A DNA stretch of 64,000 nt from Akebia trifoliata. Lineage: Eukaryota; Streptophyta; Magnoliopsida; Ranunculales; Lardizabalaceae. Location of the stretch: NCBI GenBank assembly GCA_017979445.1, contig CM030704.1:9593658-9657657 (forward strand), read 5' to 3'. Positions 48,458 through 60,767 of this stretch are shown here, piece by piece. The notes below the pieces were generated by a model that saw nothing but the letters and a program-made list of their open reading frames with translations, ran no database searches and had not been told where the DNA came from. The translations under genes and the position numbers were made by a program. Position 1 is the stretch's first letter, and each line of letters opens with the position of its first letter.

Positions 48458-50397
48458 TGTAGACACCCCATTTTTGCACTTTCCTGATTAATCAACTCAT
48501 CAACCCAATCGCAACGGTTCACAATGATGGATGTTTATTCCAGTGCTATATTTTGTTACCAGATATGTTTCAGAAATCCGGATGAGATATCTCGGACTGA
48601 CAAAACATTAGAAACCACGCTACGCTAGGAAAATACTACCCCAGAAACACTGAAATCATCATCTTGCAAATAAAAAAGAAGCTTCACGATAAAAATCACT
48701 AAAAATGACCAAATTACCAAAATATCCCTAACATCAACACAACCCTAGAACCTACGTTACGCTTAGAAAAACCCATTCAAACACATAAAATAACAAATCG
48801 AAATCAAATAAACCACTACGCCAATTTTCACAAAATTTGACAAAATTACGAAAATGTCCCTCATAAAGTTTACGACCATTTCATACAAAAAACTTCATAA
48901 TGATAAAAACCAACATTCCCATTGAATTCCTTATGAAAAACTGATTCCAAAACATCCTGGAAAATTGAAAAACGAGTTAAAACGTAAAAAATCTTCTCCA
49001 AGGACAAAACAATAATTTCACAATTTTAATAATTAAATTTTTTGAAATTAATAAATAAATCATTAAATAATGTAAAGTGAAACATTAATAAAATTAATTT
49101 AAAAATTTTAACCAAAAAATCGACCAATCAGACTTTCAGGCAAAATTGTTGATGGTTATTAGGATATTTATTCAAGGACCCCTCCATCTGGGGGCCCAAA
49201 GAATTAAAGACATAATAAAAAGGGGTTCTCCAAAAATTAAAGTCAATCAAGTAATACTAAAATCAATCTTAAAGTCAATCAAGTAAGACTAAAGTCAAGA
49301 TATTAAAAGTCAACCAAGAAAGACTAAAGTCAAAGTATTAAAGTCAATATCATAAGACTAAAGTCAAAACCCTAAATCAAAACCCTAATCTAAACTAATT
49401 AAGTCAATCTCATAAGACTAAATTCAAAATCCTAAATTAAAACCCTAATCCAAACTAATCAAGTCAATCTCATAAGACTAAAGTCAAAATCCTAAATTAA
49501 AACCCTAAAGACTAAGTCAATCTTATGAGACCAAAGTCAAAACCCTAAATCAAAACCCTAATCCAAACTAATCAAGTCAATCTCATAAGACTAAAGTCAA
49601 AACCCTAAATTAAAACCCTAAAGACTAAGTCAATCTTATGAGACCAAAGTCAAAACCCTAAATCAAAACCCTAATCCAAACTAATCAAGTTAATCTCATA
49701 AGACTAAGTCAATCTTATGAGACAAAAGTCAAAATCCTAATTAAAACTCTAAAAGAAACCCTAATCAAACCCTAATGCTTTTTAAAAACTTTATAAATAG
49801 GAGTCTCCACACCCTATTTTCGTATCAAAGAAAAAACCCTAGAAAAAGTAGGTGAAGAAGCCTCCACAACCTCCTCAAAACCCTAATTTTGAAGCCCCAA
49901 CTCCTTACCTAACACCCATGCTTTGATTTTAGCCCGAAAAATACCTAGAAGCCTTCTAAAAATACCCCAAAATCCATAATAAATTCGAAGCATCCAGATC
50001 CAAGAAGAAGATACCTTGCCTCGGAGATCAGAAATCAGATCCGGAGACAGAACAAAGTAAGGAGTACGGTACAAGGAGCAGTTTCACCAGATCTGAGGGA
50101 ATAGAACCTTTGCAGATCGAAGGTAAGATTTTCATTATTTTTTTATCTAGGTTTTGTCATTAGCGATATAGTCTTATTTGGGATAAGTAGAGACCGGCAT
50201 TGGCCGGGCGGGGTTGGTGCCTAACACCTTCCAATCCCGTAATATGATCCCCGGATTCAATTTTTTCTGTAGTAGATCAGTTTTTTTATCCGTTTTAGAG
50301 TCAATTTGGTTCCTAGACCATAACAACTAGGTGGCGACTCCCAAACCTCAAGAGTCAAAAGTGGATCCGTGCACCCCACGGATCGAGGGCGCTTTCA
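48458..50397 (+). mobile_element. 5' LTR of element C (1940 bp)
   Basis: It runs from TGTAGACACCCC to GGGCGCTTTCA and is followed by a primer site. TATAAATAG at 49792-49800, hairpin at 50210-50238, GTGGCGACTCC near 50331. GTAAG at 48453-48457 would be the left target sequence, but no matching right copy is found. Confidence 0.9.
49250..49745. repeat. U3 repeats in the LTR of C (GACTAAAGTCAAAACCCTAA)
   Basis: A block with CTCATAAGACTAAAGTC and AAAACCCTAATCCAAAC recurs about five times with a period of roughly 60 to 115 bases. It lies directly upstream of the TATA box. It carries AAACCCTAA (telo-box-like) and AAGTCAA words. Confidence 0.8.
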
Positions 50398-50398
50398 G

Positions 50399-50418
50399 TG
50401 GCGACTCCACTGGGGACT
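50399..50418 (+). promoter_or_regulatory. Primer-binding site of element C
   Basis: TGGCGACTCCACTGGGGAC, one base after the LTR end; complementary to tRNA-Arg with one difference. Confidence 0.85.
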
Positions 50419-50648
50419 ATTGAGGATCAAACTTGAAATACCCTAAGTATGAGAGGATTGCCAAGATGACCTAGTTTTTTTTTATTATTTAGTTCGATTT
50501 ATTTTATTTATTTTTTCTATTGATTTATTTTTGTGACTTGATTGTAGATGATTTTGGGTATTGCATTTTTTTTCCAATTAAGGATCACTTTTTGATGACC
50601 CCTAAATAATGAAAGATTCAAATTGACATATGAAAATGATGGAATGAT

Positions 50649-51199
50649 GAAGGTTGAGACAGTAATGTTAAAATATTTTTACAAAACATTCTATTGAGAA
50701 TTAAGTCTGGAAACCTTTAATAAAACGTAAATCTCATCGAGTAGATTAATTTAGAACCTGAGTTCACTCAATTTCGTTATCGGAAGCCTTAGATATCATC
50801 GATGCAAGTTCAATATGTAAATCTGGAATTGTTGCTGAATGAAGGTTGGGATAGCAATGTTAAAACGTTTTTACAGAATATTCTATTGAGAATTAAGTCT
50901 GGGAACCTCTAATAAAACGTAGATCTCATCGAGTAAATTAATTTAGAACCTGAGTTCACTCAATTTCTTTATCGGAAGCCTTAGATATCATCGATGCAAG
51001 TTCAATCTGTAAATCTGGAATTGTTTCTGAATGAAGGTTGGGACAGTAATGTTAAAACATTTTTACAGAACATTCTAGTGAGAACTAAGTTTAGGCACCT
51101 TTAATAAAATGTAGATCTCATCGAGTAGATTAATTTAGAACTTGAGTTCACTCGATTTCATTATCGGGAGCCTTAGATATCATCGATGCAAGTTCGGAT
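50649..51199. repeat. 192-bp tandem repeat in the leader of C (2.9 copies)
   Basis: Copies start at 50649, 50841 and 51033 with GAAGGTTGRGAYAG, and end with GATATCATCGATGCAAGTTC. Confidence 0.9.
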
Positions 51200-51539
51200 T
51201 GTATTTTCCTAATTCACAGAAAATTCGAATTTATCTAATGTTAGCACAATTAATGTTCCTGAGAGTGAGCTCATCTCAACCATTGTCATTCTATCATCAA
51301 TGTAACATCTATTGGAATCTCGATTTATTTTGGATCACCCAAAAGTGATCATTGATTGGACCTTAAAAATTACAAAAGTTATGCCTATTGAAATGATTGG
51401 ATTTAATTAATTATTATATGCCATATTCATTCATTGATCTGTCATAATTGATGTATGCAGGAGATGTGCATGTTAAATCTTGAATTGAACTATATGAATA
51501 TGTTTCTGATCAATGTATATTTACATTTGTATGATTTGA

Positions 51540-52945
51540 TATCAATGTTGTATGGTTTAATTGGATTCCTAGACCCAGGTGCTTGAAAAAGCCCCGGGCA
51601 CACCCCACCCTGTTTTGCACACACCACATGCACGTTTACTGTTTTGCACACTTACACGTCCTATATAGCCAACGTGGCACTAGTGCGTGGTCCGATCTCT
51701 TCGGAGATGCGACGTCATTCATGAAAACCACAACTCCAGTCACGTACCTTAGGCTATATCAAACTGGGGCATCAATACCGTTTGATCAGGTAATTCTCAG
51801 AGGTATATTGATGCACCCAAGCTAGAGTGACCTGAGCCTTTGACCTATTGTAAGCCACACAGTCACATGTCCCGATTGCCAACGTAGTACTAGTACGTGG
51901 TCGGTCCCCTCGTGGGATGCCAAACTATTTATGAAAGCTACAACTCTTGACTTGTACCCGTAGGTATAAAAGATAATCTAAGTATATCAATTGCACTTCT
52001 TGGTAAAAATCGGTGCCTAAGCGAGATCTTTCCCCGCTGTACCCTACTGTACGAGGGAGATAGATTACGTCTATTCTAGACGAGAGGTATTTAAGTGGGC
52101 CCTTGCTCAGCATTGTGAGCCACCTCTCAACTGGAGATCAAACTGGTTGTTTTTGACTTCAGAGAAGTGAGTTGAGGTTTTAGATTATCACCTATATGGT
52201 ATATCAAACCAAGTCACCACATATCGAAAGGTATATAGGTGTGCTTGGGCAAGGGTGGCTAGATAAAAATGTATTGCATATAGTAAGCTTAGAGTCTAGA
52301 AACCTCCCTTGTAGGCCACGACTTGAACTTATCGTGGGTGTTCCCGGGTTGCTCTATTTAATCCAATAAAAAGGTAAGTGGGTGGACCGATCCACACCGT
52401 TCCAATCAAACCCGCAATAACGGTCCAACCCAATAAACTTAATTGATGAGACATATTGGTCAATATCAAGTTAAACCAATTAGCCCCATTGGTAAATGCA
52501 TCTTGTGGATCAACAGATGAATCGGTTAAACTAATTGGCTTAAAAATATTAGATGAAGTGATGCAAGTGGAATATTCAGATCCATTGGGTCGAAGCGGCC
52601 CAAACTCAAATGGGTACATAGTCCTAATTACCTTGCATCGGCCAGTTTAATTCAATGGACTGAATATTTCATACTTAACAAGATCAATAAATCATTTTCA
52701 TGTAATATTTTTTGATGGGAATATTTTATTGGTTAGAGATTTTGAATCTAGGGGTTAACTTAACCCATGATATCAAGAGAAATCTCTATTTGTTAAAAGT
52801 CTACTCTAGGGTCCGTAACTAGTAATCCACCTTTGATGGGGTTTGCAAGGTTATCATTGCACCCAAACTCAAGCGTCCACCTCCTAGTTGGAGTCGTAAG
52901 TTCAGTCGGTTAGAATGAACGTTGGTACCAAATCAACAGGCAGAA
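51540..52945 (+). other. Leader of element C shared with B and G
   Basis: Non-coding. Contains GCCCCGGGCACACCCCACC (51591 on), the CCAACGTGGCACTAGTGCG blocks, and the conserved module at 52003-52134. Gag follows at 52946. Confidence 0.7.
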
Positions 52946-54487
52946 ATGACTTCAGAATCTAAGCTCACGGAAATCCGTAAGATTTTGACAACCTTTGCCA
53001 ATGATATCAACAGTATAAAGGACAAAGTGAAAGTCTTGAAACAGATTTCAGAATCAACTGGCAATCTCCTTGACGACCCGAAAGGAAAAAGGGTAGAAGA
53101 AAATACAGCAAGACGTGCCCATGAAGTCTTCGAACTCGATGGAGATGAAGAGTATGTTGATGAGAATCCAGTGTTAGCTAACAGAATGTCTCAACTGGAG
53201 TCAGCTATGAAGAGTATAAAGGGTATCGATGAAATTGCAGCAGGCATTGAAGCCCTGAATCGTATCCCTAGAATTCATTTGCCAGAGAAGTTTGTGATGC
53301 CTGAAATGGACAAGGTCAGTGGGGTAGGTTGTGTAAAAACGGATCTTAAGGTGTATGTTACTAACATGCGTACTATGGGGCTCAGCGATGAATAGATGAC
53401 ATTGCTATTTCAACGAACTCTATCCTGGTCAGCTCTGCGATGGTTGATGTCTCAAGACTCAACTATGGTAGGTACATGGGAAAACATGTCAAAGGCTTTC
53501 TGGCATCAGTACAAATACAGTGCCGAAATTGAAACTTCAAGAAGGGACTTGGAGTCAACTAAACAGAAGAATGGAAAAACATTTACTAACTTCATCGGTC
53601 GTTAGAGGGCCAAGGCTGCACAAATGTGGGATAGACCTTCAGAGAAAGAACAAGTGACTATTATTTTAAAAAACCTCTCGCAAGGGTATGCCCGATATCT
53701 AGTCTCCCAATACCTTCATACATTCGAGTCTCTATTGCAAGCTGGTAACCAATTGGAAGATGCTTTCGCTTCCGGAATCATTTTCAATCCTTCTGACAAC
53801 AAGTTCAAAAAGCCTTTCGCCAGTTCCAAGTCTAGTATTGATCATGCCTACGTAGCCAATACGTCTACTACACCCGTCCAATCTACTATCCTGCCCAGTA
53901 ACCAAGTTAACCCTAATCAACCTCAACCGCGTAGGAAATTCACCAATTTTGGTATGCCTTTGAGCATTGTCTTTCAAAAACTATTAAGTAAAGGGCTCAT
54001 TGCACCTCTCCAACCTTGACCTTCACCAAATCCACTCCCCACTTCTCACAATCCCAACCTATTTTGTGAGTTTCACCAAAATCCCGGTCATCTTACTGAT
54101 CGTTGCGTTGCTCTTCGTCATACAGTTCAAGACCTCATTGACGCCAAAAAAATTACTATCCCTGCCCCTAAGCAGTCAAATGTTACTACCAAACCTCTAC
54201 CCATTTACCAACCTCCTCAGACTTTAAACATGGTATCCAATACTCAATTCTCGTTTGACCCAATCTTTCTCATCCGATCAGTCAATTATAAACTTCATAG
54301 CCCCCCTCTTACTAGAGTGACGGTCCCTAATGAGGTTTTCACTACCAAATGCAGTCTTGGCCAAGAGAGAAGAAATAAGTCTGTAGAATGCAAAAAATCT
54401 GAAGAAGAAAACTCAGTCCAACCGCTTGGAAATAGTTTATCGAGTTCTCAGTCTATAATCAAGCCCGTTGTGGGTAATTGTCTTTAG
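52946..54487 (+). pseudogene. gag: gag of element C (one frame, three nonsense changes)
   Basis: The ATG at 52946 (MTSESKLTEIRKILTTF) matches the gag start of B. One frame runs about 514 codons to a stop at 54485-54487, interrupted by TAG at 53393-53395 (LSDE then MTLLFQRTL, probably from CAG), TAG at 53603-53605 (probably from TGG) and TGA at 54017-54019. Gag features: IHLPEKFVMPEMDKV, LLFQRTLSWSALRWLM, TWENMSKAFWHQYKY, and a zinc-knuckle motif CEFHQNPGHLTDRC near 54065. No insertion or deletion breaks the frame, so this gag lost its activity recently, by point changes only. Protease is not found after it. Confidence 0.8.
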
Positions 54488-55576
54488 TTGTTTATGAGTC
54501 TTGAGTCTAGTTCTTTCTATCAATTCAGTAATCAAGTCTGTCTTTTTATTTCTTATTTTGTTTTAGTCAAGTCAGTTTGTCAAGTCTGCAATGGTGTCAG
54601 TCGCCCTATCTAAATTTAATTGAATAAAGAAAATTTTTGAATACCTTGAGCGCACTAACGAATTAACTAATAACTGGCTTTATGGACAAATTCCTCTAAT
54701 AAGGAATCTCCTCTTGAATGAGAAGATAAATGTCTTGCTCGAAGAAACCAAGGTCATTGACCTCGGAACAAAAATAATTCCCAAGAAATTCAGATTGGAA
54801 CTAACTTATCCCCAGAACACAAGGGGATAATGAGTTTCTCGAAAATTTCAAAAGACTTATTCGCCTGGGCCTATGAGGATATGTTAGGTGTAAGCTTGGG
54901 TGTTTTCTGACACGGATTAGATACTGACTTGATAAAATGAGATCAAGGAAGATGTTCTCAAAATGGTAATGCTCTCAGAATAGGTTTCCATTCTCAGACT
55001 AATGAAACAGTTGAAGCGGTATTGATCTCTAATAATGGGTCGTACATCAAAGCTTAGGTTATTACTCTATGTTCAAAGTTCAGGATCCGGCATCACAAAT
55101 CATCCCCTTATGTTCTCAGCCTAATGGAATAGTTAAAGCAGCCAGTAAAAATCTCAAGACAATGCGTTAATCACACCAGGATTTGTTAGAAAAGCTACCA
55201 TTCACACTACAGGGGTACAGAAACGGTCCTACCAATTAAAAGGGAAATTTCATAGACTAGGTCTATCATCGGTATGAAAAATTAAAATCGAAAAAAAACG
55301 ACTAATAGCTTTGTACCACGTGTAGGTCTATCAAGAAGAGTCGCCCGTGCATTCGACAAGAAGATCAACGCCTGACATTTGCAAGTCGAGGATTTAATAC
55401 TTAAAGAAAATCGGACGTCTACCCTTGACCCTAGAGGGAAGTTCAAACTAAATTGGAGAGGTCCGTTCATCATCAAGGAAATATTACCAGGAAAAGATGT
55501 CAGACTTCGAGATCATGATGGAATATAATTACCAGAACCAACCAACCTTGACCAAATCAAACGGTACTACATTTAA
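54488..55576 (+). pseudogene. pol remnant of element C (linker and integrase end)
   Basis: 54640-54900 matches the pre-RT linker of B (GAATACCTTGAGCGCACTAACG; TTCGAAAATTTCAAAAGACTTATTC). RT, both RNase H domains and the front of integrase are absent, with a deletion in the same place as in B. Integrase resumes near 55020 (SNNGSYIK, HHKSSPYV, NGIVKAASKNLK) and ends with RVARAFDKKIN, NWRGPFIIKEILPGK and a TAA at 55574-55576. Both the second Asp (N) and the Glu (K) of the triad are changed. Confidence 0.75.
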
Positions 55577-55718
55577 GGAGGCCATCTTTGGTCGAATCAA
55601 TTCTCTTGTTACCCAGTTCAATATATCCTTTCTCAACTCCTTTGCAGCCTTTTCGAGAAGAAAAATTATGCCTTTTTCTTTCTCGGCCCGATCACCTAAC
55701 CTAAGGGAGGGAAGATTC

Positions 55719-57148
55719 GAAATTGACCAAATTATCAAAATACCCCTAACCTCAAAATAACCCTAGAGCCTACGTTACACTTACGAAAACTCTCTCAAAC
55801 ACATAAAATAACAAATCGAAACCAAATAAATCATTTCACCAATTTTAACAGAATTCGACAAAATTACGAAAATGCCCCTCATAAAGTTCATAACCATTTC
55901 ACACAAAATTTCATAAATGACACAAACTAATATTTCCATTGAATTCCTTACAAAAAATTGATTCTAAAACATCCTAGACCGACTTAAAATGTGAAAAGTC
56001 CTCTCCGGGGGTAAAATGATAATTTCACAATTTTTATAATTAAAAATTTTGAAATTAATAAATAAAACATTAAATAATTAAAGTGAAACATTGATGAAAT
56101 TAATTTAAAATTTTGAATTAAAAAAATTGATCAATCGGACTTTCAAGTAAAATTGTTGAGGGTTCGTGGGATATTTCTTTAAGGACCCCTCCATTTGGGG
56201 GTCCAAAGAATTAAAGAAATAATGGAGGAGGGGTCTCCAAAAATTAAAAGTAAATCAAGCAAGACTGAAATCAAAGTATTAAAGTCAATCAAGTGAGACT
56301 AAAGTCAAAATTAAAGTCAATCAATTAAGACTAAAGTCAAAACATTAAAAGTCAATCAAATAAGACCAAAAGTCATAATAGAATTCTAATTAAATAATAA
56401 CTCAATCTAATAGAGTTTTAACTTAAAAACAATTCTAATTAAAACACAATTCTACCTAAAACAAGTCTAACTAAAACACAACTCTAATTAAAAGAACTCT
56501 AATTAAATACTAACTCTATCCAAATCAACCCCTAAAAAAATCTATAAATAGAGGTGCTCACACCCTATTTTCGTATCAAATCATAAACCCTAAGAGAAGT
56601 AGGTCTAGAAGCCCCCTAGCCTCCTATAAACCCTAGTTTTGGAGCCCCAACTCCTTACCTAACATCCCTCCTTCAATTTTAGCCAAGAAAACACCTAAAA
56701 GCCTTCCAAAAACACCCCCAAATCCGCAACAAACTTGAAGAGCTCAGATCCAAAAACAAGGAGATACCTTGATCTCGGAGATCCGAAATCAAATCTGGAG
56801 CTAGAACAAAGCAAGGGAGTACGGTACAAGGAGTTATTTTTGTAAGATCTGAGGGAGCAAAATCTTTGCTATCGGAAATGTATAAAATTTTTTATTTTTA
56901 TTTTTATCTAGGTTTTTAGCAATGTGATTTATTTGGGAAGTTAGTAGAGACCGGCTTTGGCCGGGCGGGATTGGTGCCTAACACCTTCCAACCCCGTAAC
57001 GTGATCCCCGGACTTTTTTTCTCTTTCGTAGATTAGTTTGCCTTTTTTAGAGTCAGTTTGGTTCCTAGATCTTAACAACTAGGTGGCGACTCCCAAACCT
57101 CAAGGTCAAAAGCGGATCCACACACCCCGCGAATTGAGGGCGCTTTCA
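55719..57148 (+). mobile_element. 5'-truncated LTR of element F
   Basis: It begins inside an LTR (AATTGACCAAATTATC), with TATAAATAG at 56543-56551, hairpin at 56967-56995 and the end GAGGGCGCTTTCA. Very close to the solo LTR at 7047-8784. A primer site follows, so it is the left LTR of another copy, not the right LTR of C. Confidence 0.85.
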
Positions 57149-57149
57149 G

Positions 57150-57560
57150 TGGCGACTCCACTGGGGACATTGAGGATCAAACTTGAAAAACCCCAAGTAT
57201 GGGAGCGTTATTAAAAGTGGCCTAGAATGTTTTTATTTATTTATTTATTTATTTATTTTTAGTTTGCTTAACTGGTTATTTTATCAATTTGTTGTTATTC
57301 TGGTTCGATTATTTCGTATGCGTTTAGACTTCGGTATTTTGGCATATTATTGTTGTGATTCGATCAAGCATTATTTATTATGTTTTATATCCAATTGAAG
57401 GTCATTTATGGTAAATCTAAATGATGCAAAATCCCAAAAGATTGAGGTTATTAATGGATTAATGGTGGTTGAAGTAGGGAGATCACCGATTTTTTTTTTC
57501 TTTTTTTAGGCACGCGTTGATCTACAGTTCGATGTTTTTTTTTTTATGATAAAAAAAAAT
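57150..57560 (+). promoter_or_regulatory. Primer-binding site and leader start of element F
   Basis: TGGCGACTCCACTGGGGAC at 57150-57168, then a leader that matches C after its primer site (ATTGAGGATCAAACTTGAAA). The leader is cut near 57560 where element G begins in the opposite direction. Confidence 0.75.
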
Positions 57561-59640
57561 CTGTTGATTGAACCTTCTAACCCTATTGTAGGTGAATTTA
57601 ATCAATTTCAGTATTACCCCCTTGATAACATTTTAAATGAATCTTAAGGTTTTATCAAATTCTGTGCACCAATCCATTAAACAATTCATTCATGTAATGA
57701 TTATTCAGAAGGAAAATAATTTTATTGCACTCTTGAAAATTATTGACAAATAAAAAACCTTCACAAATTTGATTATTTTTTGCAGTCATTTTCTTTTTAG
57801 GAAAACATATTTTAGTAATTTTTCTAGGTCCATGCAAAAAATAGATTTTTTGTAAAAATCATTTTTTCTTTAGAAAAATAATATTTTAGAAAATTTCCAA
57901 ATTCTATGCAAAAATAGATGTTTTGTAAATCATTGTTCCTTGAAAAAATAGATTTTTCTTCTTTTTGGAAAATAATTTTTTTTTGAAAATATTTTTTCTC
58001 TGGAAAATATTTTTCATTTAAAAAACATTTTTCTTTTGGAGAACATTTTTTTTAAATGGATTGAAACCCGAATTTAGCAAAAAGTTTAAATACCATTTTG
58101 ATTTGAATTGTCTGACCCATCATGGTTGCTGGACCGAGATGGACTGGGTCATCATGAATTATTGCCCACTAAAATAGATTCTTTATTGGGTTGATGCACC
58201 CAGTGATATGATAACCTTGAATCAGATTAAATAATAAGTTTGGTTATCTTGAGGACAAAACTGTATATTCCTGATCTCATCATTTGTAAGGTCCAATTCC
58301 AATAAGCAACCCAGGAACACCCATGATAAGTTCGAGTCGTGACTTGTATGGAGGTTTTCTAGACTCTAGGTTTACTATGTGCAATGCAATTCATCTGGCC
58401 ACCATTGCCGATGTGCACCTATATACCTCTCGAGCATACTCAATCAGACGGTACCTGGTGACTTGGTTTGATATCCCATATAGGTGATAATCTAAACCTC
58501 CAACCCACTTCTCTAAAGTCAAAAATAGCCAGTTTAATCCCCAATTGAGAGGTGGAGCATAATGCTGAGCAAGGGCCTTCTTAAATACCACTCGTATGAA
58601 AAAGACGTAGTCTATCCCCCTCGTACAGTAGGGTACAGTGGGCAGAATCTTGCTTAGGCACTGATTTTGACCAAGAAGTGCAATTGGTGAACTTGGATTA
58701 CCTTTGATATACAGTATAGGTACGAGTCTAGGGTTATAGCTTTCATAAATGGTTTAGCATCCCACGAGGGGACCGACTACGTATTAGTACTATGTTGGCA
58801 ATTGGGACATGCAACTTACAATAGGTCAAAGGCTCAGGTCGCTCCAGCCTGGGTGCATAGATATACCTTTCAGAGTCACCTGATTAGATGGTATTGATGC
58901 TCCAGTTTAATATATCCTAAGGTACATGACTGGAGTTGTGATTTTCATGAATGACGTCGCATCTCTGAAGAGACCAGGCCATGCACTAGTGCCATGTTGG
59001 CTATAAGGGACATGCAAACGTGCAAAGCGATAAACGTGCTAGTGGTATGTGCAAAACAGGGTGGGGTGTGCCCGGGGCATTTTTCAAATAAATGGGCCTA
59101 TGGGCCAGATCAGATCATTAATGGGCCACAATCATAGTGAATACAATCATCAAAAGATTATCCAAATCAAAGTCATGGCATGCAAATCAGGAGGAATTAA
59201 AATCAACCAATCAATTAATTAAAACCAATCAATCAATATGTTAGAGTTAAGGTTCCATCAATCAAGATATCAAAAGGGTATCATCATATCAATCGGGTAT
59301 CAAAAGGGAAATCATGCACCCTAATCTAGTACATAACCTATTCAAACATGGACTCATCGAGTTAACTCATCTCATAGCATTCAATCCTCATATAACATGG
59401 AAACAATATCATCATAACATATCAAGGGAATATATAAGAATAAGCAACAAATTGCATGAAACCAATAAATTCAAACGAGTTGACTCGACTCATTACGTTC
59501 AAAATTGGGTATCATGACAACACATTATGGTAAAATCACACAAAGAGAATTAAAATAAATAGCACACAACTAGTTCTTCACGTGATATAAGATGAGTTCA
59601 ACTGAGTTGACCGACCTAAAAATTCACTCCTATGGTTGAT
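57561..59640 (-). mobile_element. Element G: leader fragment of the B/C family
   Basis: On the minus strand it aligns with B from about 25670 back to 24060, including the A/T-rich AAAAATATTTTTC stretch, the conserved module (58685-58556) and GGGGTGTGCCCGGGGCA at 59065-59081 on the plus strand. It lacks coding sequence. The outer limit is approximate. Confidence 0.75.
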
Positions 59641-60767
59641 TTTCGAAATCCAATCCCTTTTTTTTTATGGTGCAATCAAAGATCGCTTTGGACGACCCAG
59701 AACAATTAGAAATTTCAAAGAATATTACATTGAGTGTAGAATAATAGTTATGAGCATGAGTTATGAGTTTTTTTTTTTAATTTTAAAATTGGGATTTTTT
59801 TTTTTGCCACGTGGTGAGGTCAATGACCTTTAGTAAGACTTGAAATCTTACTAAATTAGTGAGGAAAGTGATCACCTTTGGGTTCCAAACATTAGTGGGT
59901 TAAATTAAAAAAAATTTGGTCCCAACCAAAAGAGTTGCTCATCAACTAACTTGTATATTTATTTTTAATTTTTTAAAGGATGTGGGTCCCAACCTATGAT
60001 TTGTTGGGTAACAATTAACCTGTAACAAACTTGTTACAGTAAGAGAGTTTTTTTTATAAAAAATGTGTTGCCAGCATACCCAACACTTAACCTTTTTTTT
60101 TGTTTTCTCTTTATTTAATCTTTTTTTATAAGAAAAAATGAAAACAGTTGGTCCCATTAAATCTCTTTTTCTTTTATGTTGCTGCCAGCCACATCTCACA
60201 CAACTTTCTCTCTCTCTCTCTACTGCCGTTCATTCTCCTCTCTCTTATCCTCTCTCTCATACTTATCCTTTTAATTTTTCGGTTCTATTTTGGAGAACTC
60301 ACACCTACACACAAATCACCCAACGTCTTTCTCGCCTCTTGGGCTCTCCCTCTTTTGCTTTTTTTTAGATGAAACTTCAATTGCACTGACTTTCAATAGG
60401 GATCAAATCGGGAACTTCGTCTACAGGATCCTTATTAACTTGCGGAATTGATACCTCGACTTTTGCATTACCTAAATCCTTCTTAAGAAAATCTTCGTGT
60501 AAACCAAATAATATTTTACGATTTCCTTAAACCAAATCCGAAAATGATCCTAAATTAAATAATTTCGTTGAAGAAGCTAATGTGAAGGTTCATGATCCAA
60601 ACATCTCTACTTCATCAATAGCACCTGGGGACATCAGAACTTTCGGACTTCTTGATTTCCAAAAGCTTTTATCAACGATCCACAACGTTCTCTCTTAAGA
60701 AATCAATTATACTCCCTTTTATGATGCATTGTGATCAAGAAAATCTTGAAATATTGGATCAAGTAAG
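59641..60767. other. Unassigned sequence with CT-rich stretch
   Basis: CT microsatellite at about 60206-60225 and a pyrimidine-rich leader-like stretch to 60370, with a TATAAAAAA word near 60054. Two overlapping reading frames here are low-complexity and not convincing. It may be part of an unrecognised LTR or a promoter. Confidence 0.35.

Noticed and set aside
49250..49745. Interstitial telomere repeat (CCCTAAA)
   Set aside because: The AAACCCTAA words are spaced within longer LTR repeats, not in a head-to-tail 7-base array.
55719..57148. 3' LTR of element C
   Set aside because: A primer-binding site and leader follow its end, and it is closer to the solo LTR at 7047 than to C's own 5' LTR.
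60138..60372. Host gene first exon (CT-rich leader with two open frames)
   Set aside because: Both frames are low-complexity and overlap, and nothing downstream continues a protein.
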